From NCBI GenBank assembly GCA_015058045.1, contig SVDC01000042.1, positions 1-34,362 of the forward strand: a DNA stretch of 34,362 nucleotides. Direction: 5' to 3'. Positions 34,190 through 34,362 of the stretch are shown here, in pieces. The stretch is from Cellulosilyticum sp. GTDB lineage: Bacteria > Bacillota > Clostridia > Lachnospirales > Cellulosilyticaceae. The position numbers were made by a program, and so were the translations under genes. The notes under the pieces are model-generated. The model saw only the letters and a program-made list of their open reading frames with translations, searched no databases and was not told where the DNA came from. How positions within the stretch are numbered: the first letter of the stretch is position 1; every line of letters starts with the position of its first letter.

Positions 34190-34362
34190 CTCTGACTGGT
34201 TACCCCTTTCACAACAACTTTCAAATTACTTCTACTTGTTATCATGTCCCTGGATGTAAAATCTATTCTCTCATTAAGTATCATTGCCTTTTTTATTAGT
34301 TTTACATATTCGCATATTACTATACAGAGGCTCATATATAATCACTACTAAATGCACAGTAT

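Noticed and set aside
1..34362. CRISPR array, tRNA or rRNA genes, transposases, prophage or integrase genes
   Set aside because: No regularly spaced repeats, tRNA-like cloverleaf, rRNA-like segment or mobile-element protein was recognised on either strand.

Overview
The window is AT-rich and has Gram-positive character throughout. It has strong AGGAGG-type ribosome binding sites, U-tailed terminator hairpins, a T-box leader in front of serS, an LtaS-type sulfatase, a lipoprotein, and CsoR-controlled copper export. The gene set suggests an anaerobic clostridium, possibly near the Lachnospiraceae; that placement is an impression from protein style, not a measurement. No rRNA, tRNA, CRISPR array, transposase, integrase or phage gene was seen, so this looks like ordinary chromosome. 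Nearly all genes lie on the minus strand; only three are on the plus strand (at 1247, 13978 and 31373).

Layout from left to right. At 1-3250 an M42 aminopeptidase and a small FUSC-type membrane protein are divergently transcribed, followed by a CPBP-family membrane protein that has lost most protease residues. At 3267-8221 lie an LtaS-like sulfatase with a small downstream orphan, a threonine aldolase, and two orphan proteins. At 8415-11667 is a complete copper unit: a consensus promoter, a CsoR-type operator, csoR, copA, copZ and a terminator. At 11756-16359 are a small orphan, a DUF4358-type lipoprotein, an M23 peptidase, a small membrane protein, and a stand-alone glycogen branching enzyme with a basic tail. 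At 16746-19701 is an OmpR-type response regulator and a large multi-pass histidine kinase, both with non-ATG starts, and an 11-bp-period direct repeat upstream.

At 19920-21674 an SPFH (band 7) membrane protein, a 58-residue ribbon-helix-helix-like protein and RNase HI form one operon. At 21955-25386 are a three-domain aminopeptidase P and a membrane GGDEF protein with a second, degenerate GGDEF-like domain. At 25617-27764 an RmlD-like reductase is followed 15 nt later by an acidic amino acid/dicarboxylate symporter. At 27991-30418 are a Fic-fold protein with a broken catalytic motif and serS, which has a T-box leader and atypical active-site motifs. At 30436-34189 are a HAD phosphatase/mutase, an alpha/beta hydrolase, and two translationally coupled proteins, one U32-like and one probably related.

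No obvious defence or secondary-metabolism system is present. The best candidates for undescribed biology are three protein families with ruined catalytic motifs (CPBP, Fic, first GGDEF), the coupled U32-like pair, and the SPFH/ribbon-helix-helix pairing. Function calls rest on motif recognition by eye; no database search was run.
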